Positions 63,456 through 64,000 of a DNA stretch of 64,000 nt are shown here, one piece after another. The notes under the pieces were generated by a model. The model was not told the DNA's origin. It was given only the letters and a program-made list of their open reading frames with translations, and did not search any database. The translations under genes were made by a program, and so were the position numbers. The DNA comes from Bradyrhizobium sp. CCBAU 53421 (GTDB lineage Bacteria; Pseudomonadota; Alphaproteobacteria; Rhizobiales; Xanthobacteraceae), in assembly GCF_015291625.1 (NCBI RefSeq), contig NZ_CP030047.1, forward strand, positions 3,472,001-3,536,000. Reading direction: 5' to 3'. The first letter of the stretch is position 1. Each line of letters opens with the position of its first letter.

Positions 63456-63689
63456 ATGACCAAATTGACCTTCGTGACGCTTGCCCTGGTTGCGGCAGCA
63501 GCGTTCTCGGCTCAGGCGTCCGCCGCCAGCAACAATGCTGCGGCGCGGCGCGCCCATGCTTCGATGACGACAACGACGACGACACCGGTCAGCAGCAAGA
63601 CGACTGACTGCGTGCGCGCGCCGAACGTCGGATCGTTCGCGACCGCGCCCTTCACCGAGCCGCCCTGCATGCCCGGCACGATGCGCTGA
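63456..63689 (+). CDS. Small exported protein, Thr/Ala-rich
   Basis: A 77-residue protein with a clear signal peptide (MTKLTFVTLALVAAAAFSAQASA, cleavage near residue 23), a low-complexity stretch of six threonines, and a C-terminal half with two cysteines (TTDCVRAPNV, EPPCMPGTM) that could pair in the periplasm. Good GGAG site before the ATG. Function unknown. Confidence 0.7.
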   Translation: MTKLTFVTLALVAAAAFSAQASAASNNAAARRAHASMTTTTTTPVSSKTTDCVRAPNVGSFATAPFTEPPCMPGTMR

Positions 63690-63703
63690 CCACGCGCAGC
63701 GGA

Positions 63704-63730
63704 AAGCCCCGGACCTCCGGTCCGGGGCTT
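63704..63730. terminator. Hairpin terminator between two small exported-protein genes
   Basis: AAGCCCCGGAC, loop CTCCG, GTCCGGGGCTT: an 11-base perfect stem 15 bases after the preceding stop, with no long U-tract. Confidence 0.7.
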
Positions 63731-63866
63731 CCCGGGCATGCGGGGTCGTCGGGATGCGGCCGGGATCGAGCGTGACCCACCTCACAGGCGGGCTGCTGCG
63801 ATCGTGCGAAGAGTGCGGCGTCGGAGCTGGCGCATGGTGCCCGGCCCGAGTTCAAGGAGGCGTCGC

Positions 63867-64000
63867 ATGACACGCAATTCGCTGATTGCTTTCGCTGCCG
63901 TTGTCGCGTTCGGCGTTGCCGCGCTGGGCTCAGCACAAGCGGGCAGGCTTCCCATGGCGCCGCCGAAGATGGTGGGCGCGAAACTGCCCCCGGGCGGTTC
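63867..64000 (+). CDS. Small exported protein (cut by window end)
   Basis: The first 44 residues only: signal peptide MTRNSLIAFAAVVAFGVAAL with cleavage near SAQA, then GRLPMAPPKMVGAKLPP. An AAGGAGG site lies 6 bases before the ATG. Third small exported protein in a row; the remainder lies outside the window. Confidence 0.7.
   Translation, partial: MTRNSLIAFAAVVAFGVAALGSAQAGRLPMAPPKMVGAKLPPGG

Overview
The window is a GC-rich, gene-dense chromosomal segment that reads as an alphaproteobacterium of the Bradyrhizobium/Rhodopseudomonas type. This is an inference from the protein families, the strong GC3 bias, the number of branched-chain-amino-acid-type (Liv) ABC transporters, and the characteristic intergenic palindromes. 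I see no tRNA, rRNA, CRISPR array, transposase or phage gene.

Region 1 (1-22 kb) is a surface-polysaccharide locus. It opens with six GT-B-type glycosyltransferases that form a duplicated two-gene block (A1-B1-C-A2-B2-D). An AsnB-type amidotransferase, a methyltransferase and an NAD-dependent epimerase-like protein follow. Then comes a complete set for UDP-2,3-diacetamido-2,3-dideoxy-mannuronate in the manner of the Pseudomonas wbpA/B/D/E/I genes, here in the order wbpI, wbpA, [a Wzy-like membrane protein on the other strand], wbpB, wbpD, wbpE. A GmhB-like phosphatase, a PaaK-like ligase and an AGE-family sugar isomerase close the region. gmd and fcl (GDP-L-fucose synthesis) lie separately near 32-34 kb.

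Region 2 (23-32 kb) is a minus-strand Liv transporter operon (livG, acyl-CoA ligase, livH, livM, livK, livF) with a divergent Crp/Fnr-family regulator. Between the ligase and livH sits a DUF559 nuclease gene on the opposite strand, bounded exactly by inverted palindromic arms. It looks like a small mobile cassette.

Region 3 (34-48.9 kb) holds a HEM4-family protein, purU, a small lipoprotein and a second, plus-strand Liv operon (SBP-H-M-G-F) behind a perfect 20-bp palindrome. A core-only MetE-like methyltransferase, a TPR-caspase protein and a methionine-cycle group follow: a putative HTH/methyltransferase-like protein, metK and ahcY.

Region 4 (49-64 kb) has a minus-strand catabolic operon (orphan Liv-type SBP, KstD-like flavoprotein, SDR, IclR regulator) behind an AT-rich operator-like repeat. 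It continues with lpxO, an ACS-type MFS transporter, an NAD-malic enzyme, a Tat-type gamma-glutamyltransferase homologue next to an MHS-type MFS transporter, an SPW-repeat membrane protein and several small exported proteins. The last of these is cut by the window end.

Across the window, two families of intergenic palindromes are scattered at gene 3' ends. In one family, all three copies supply the TAG stop codon of the adjacent gene.
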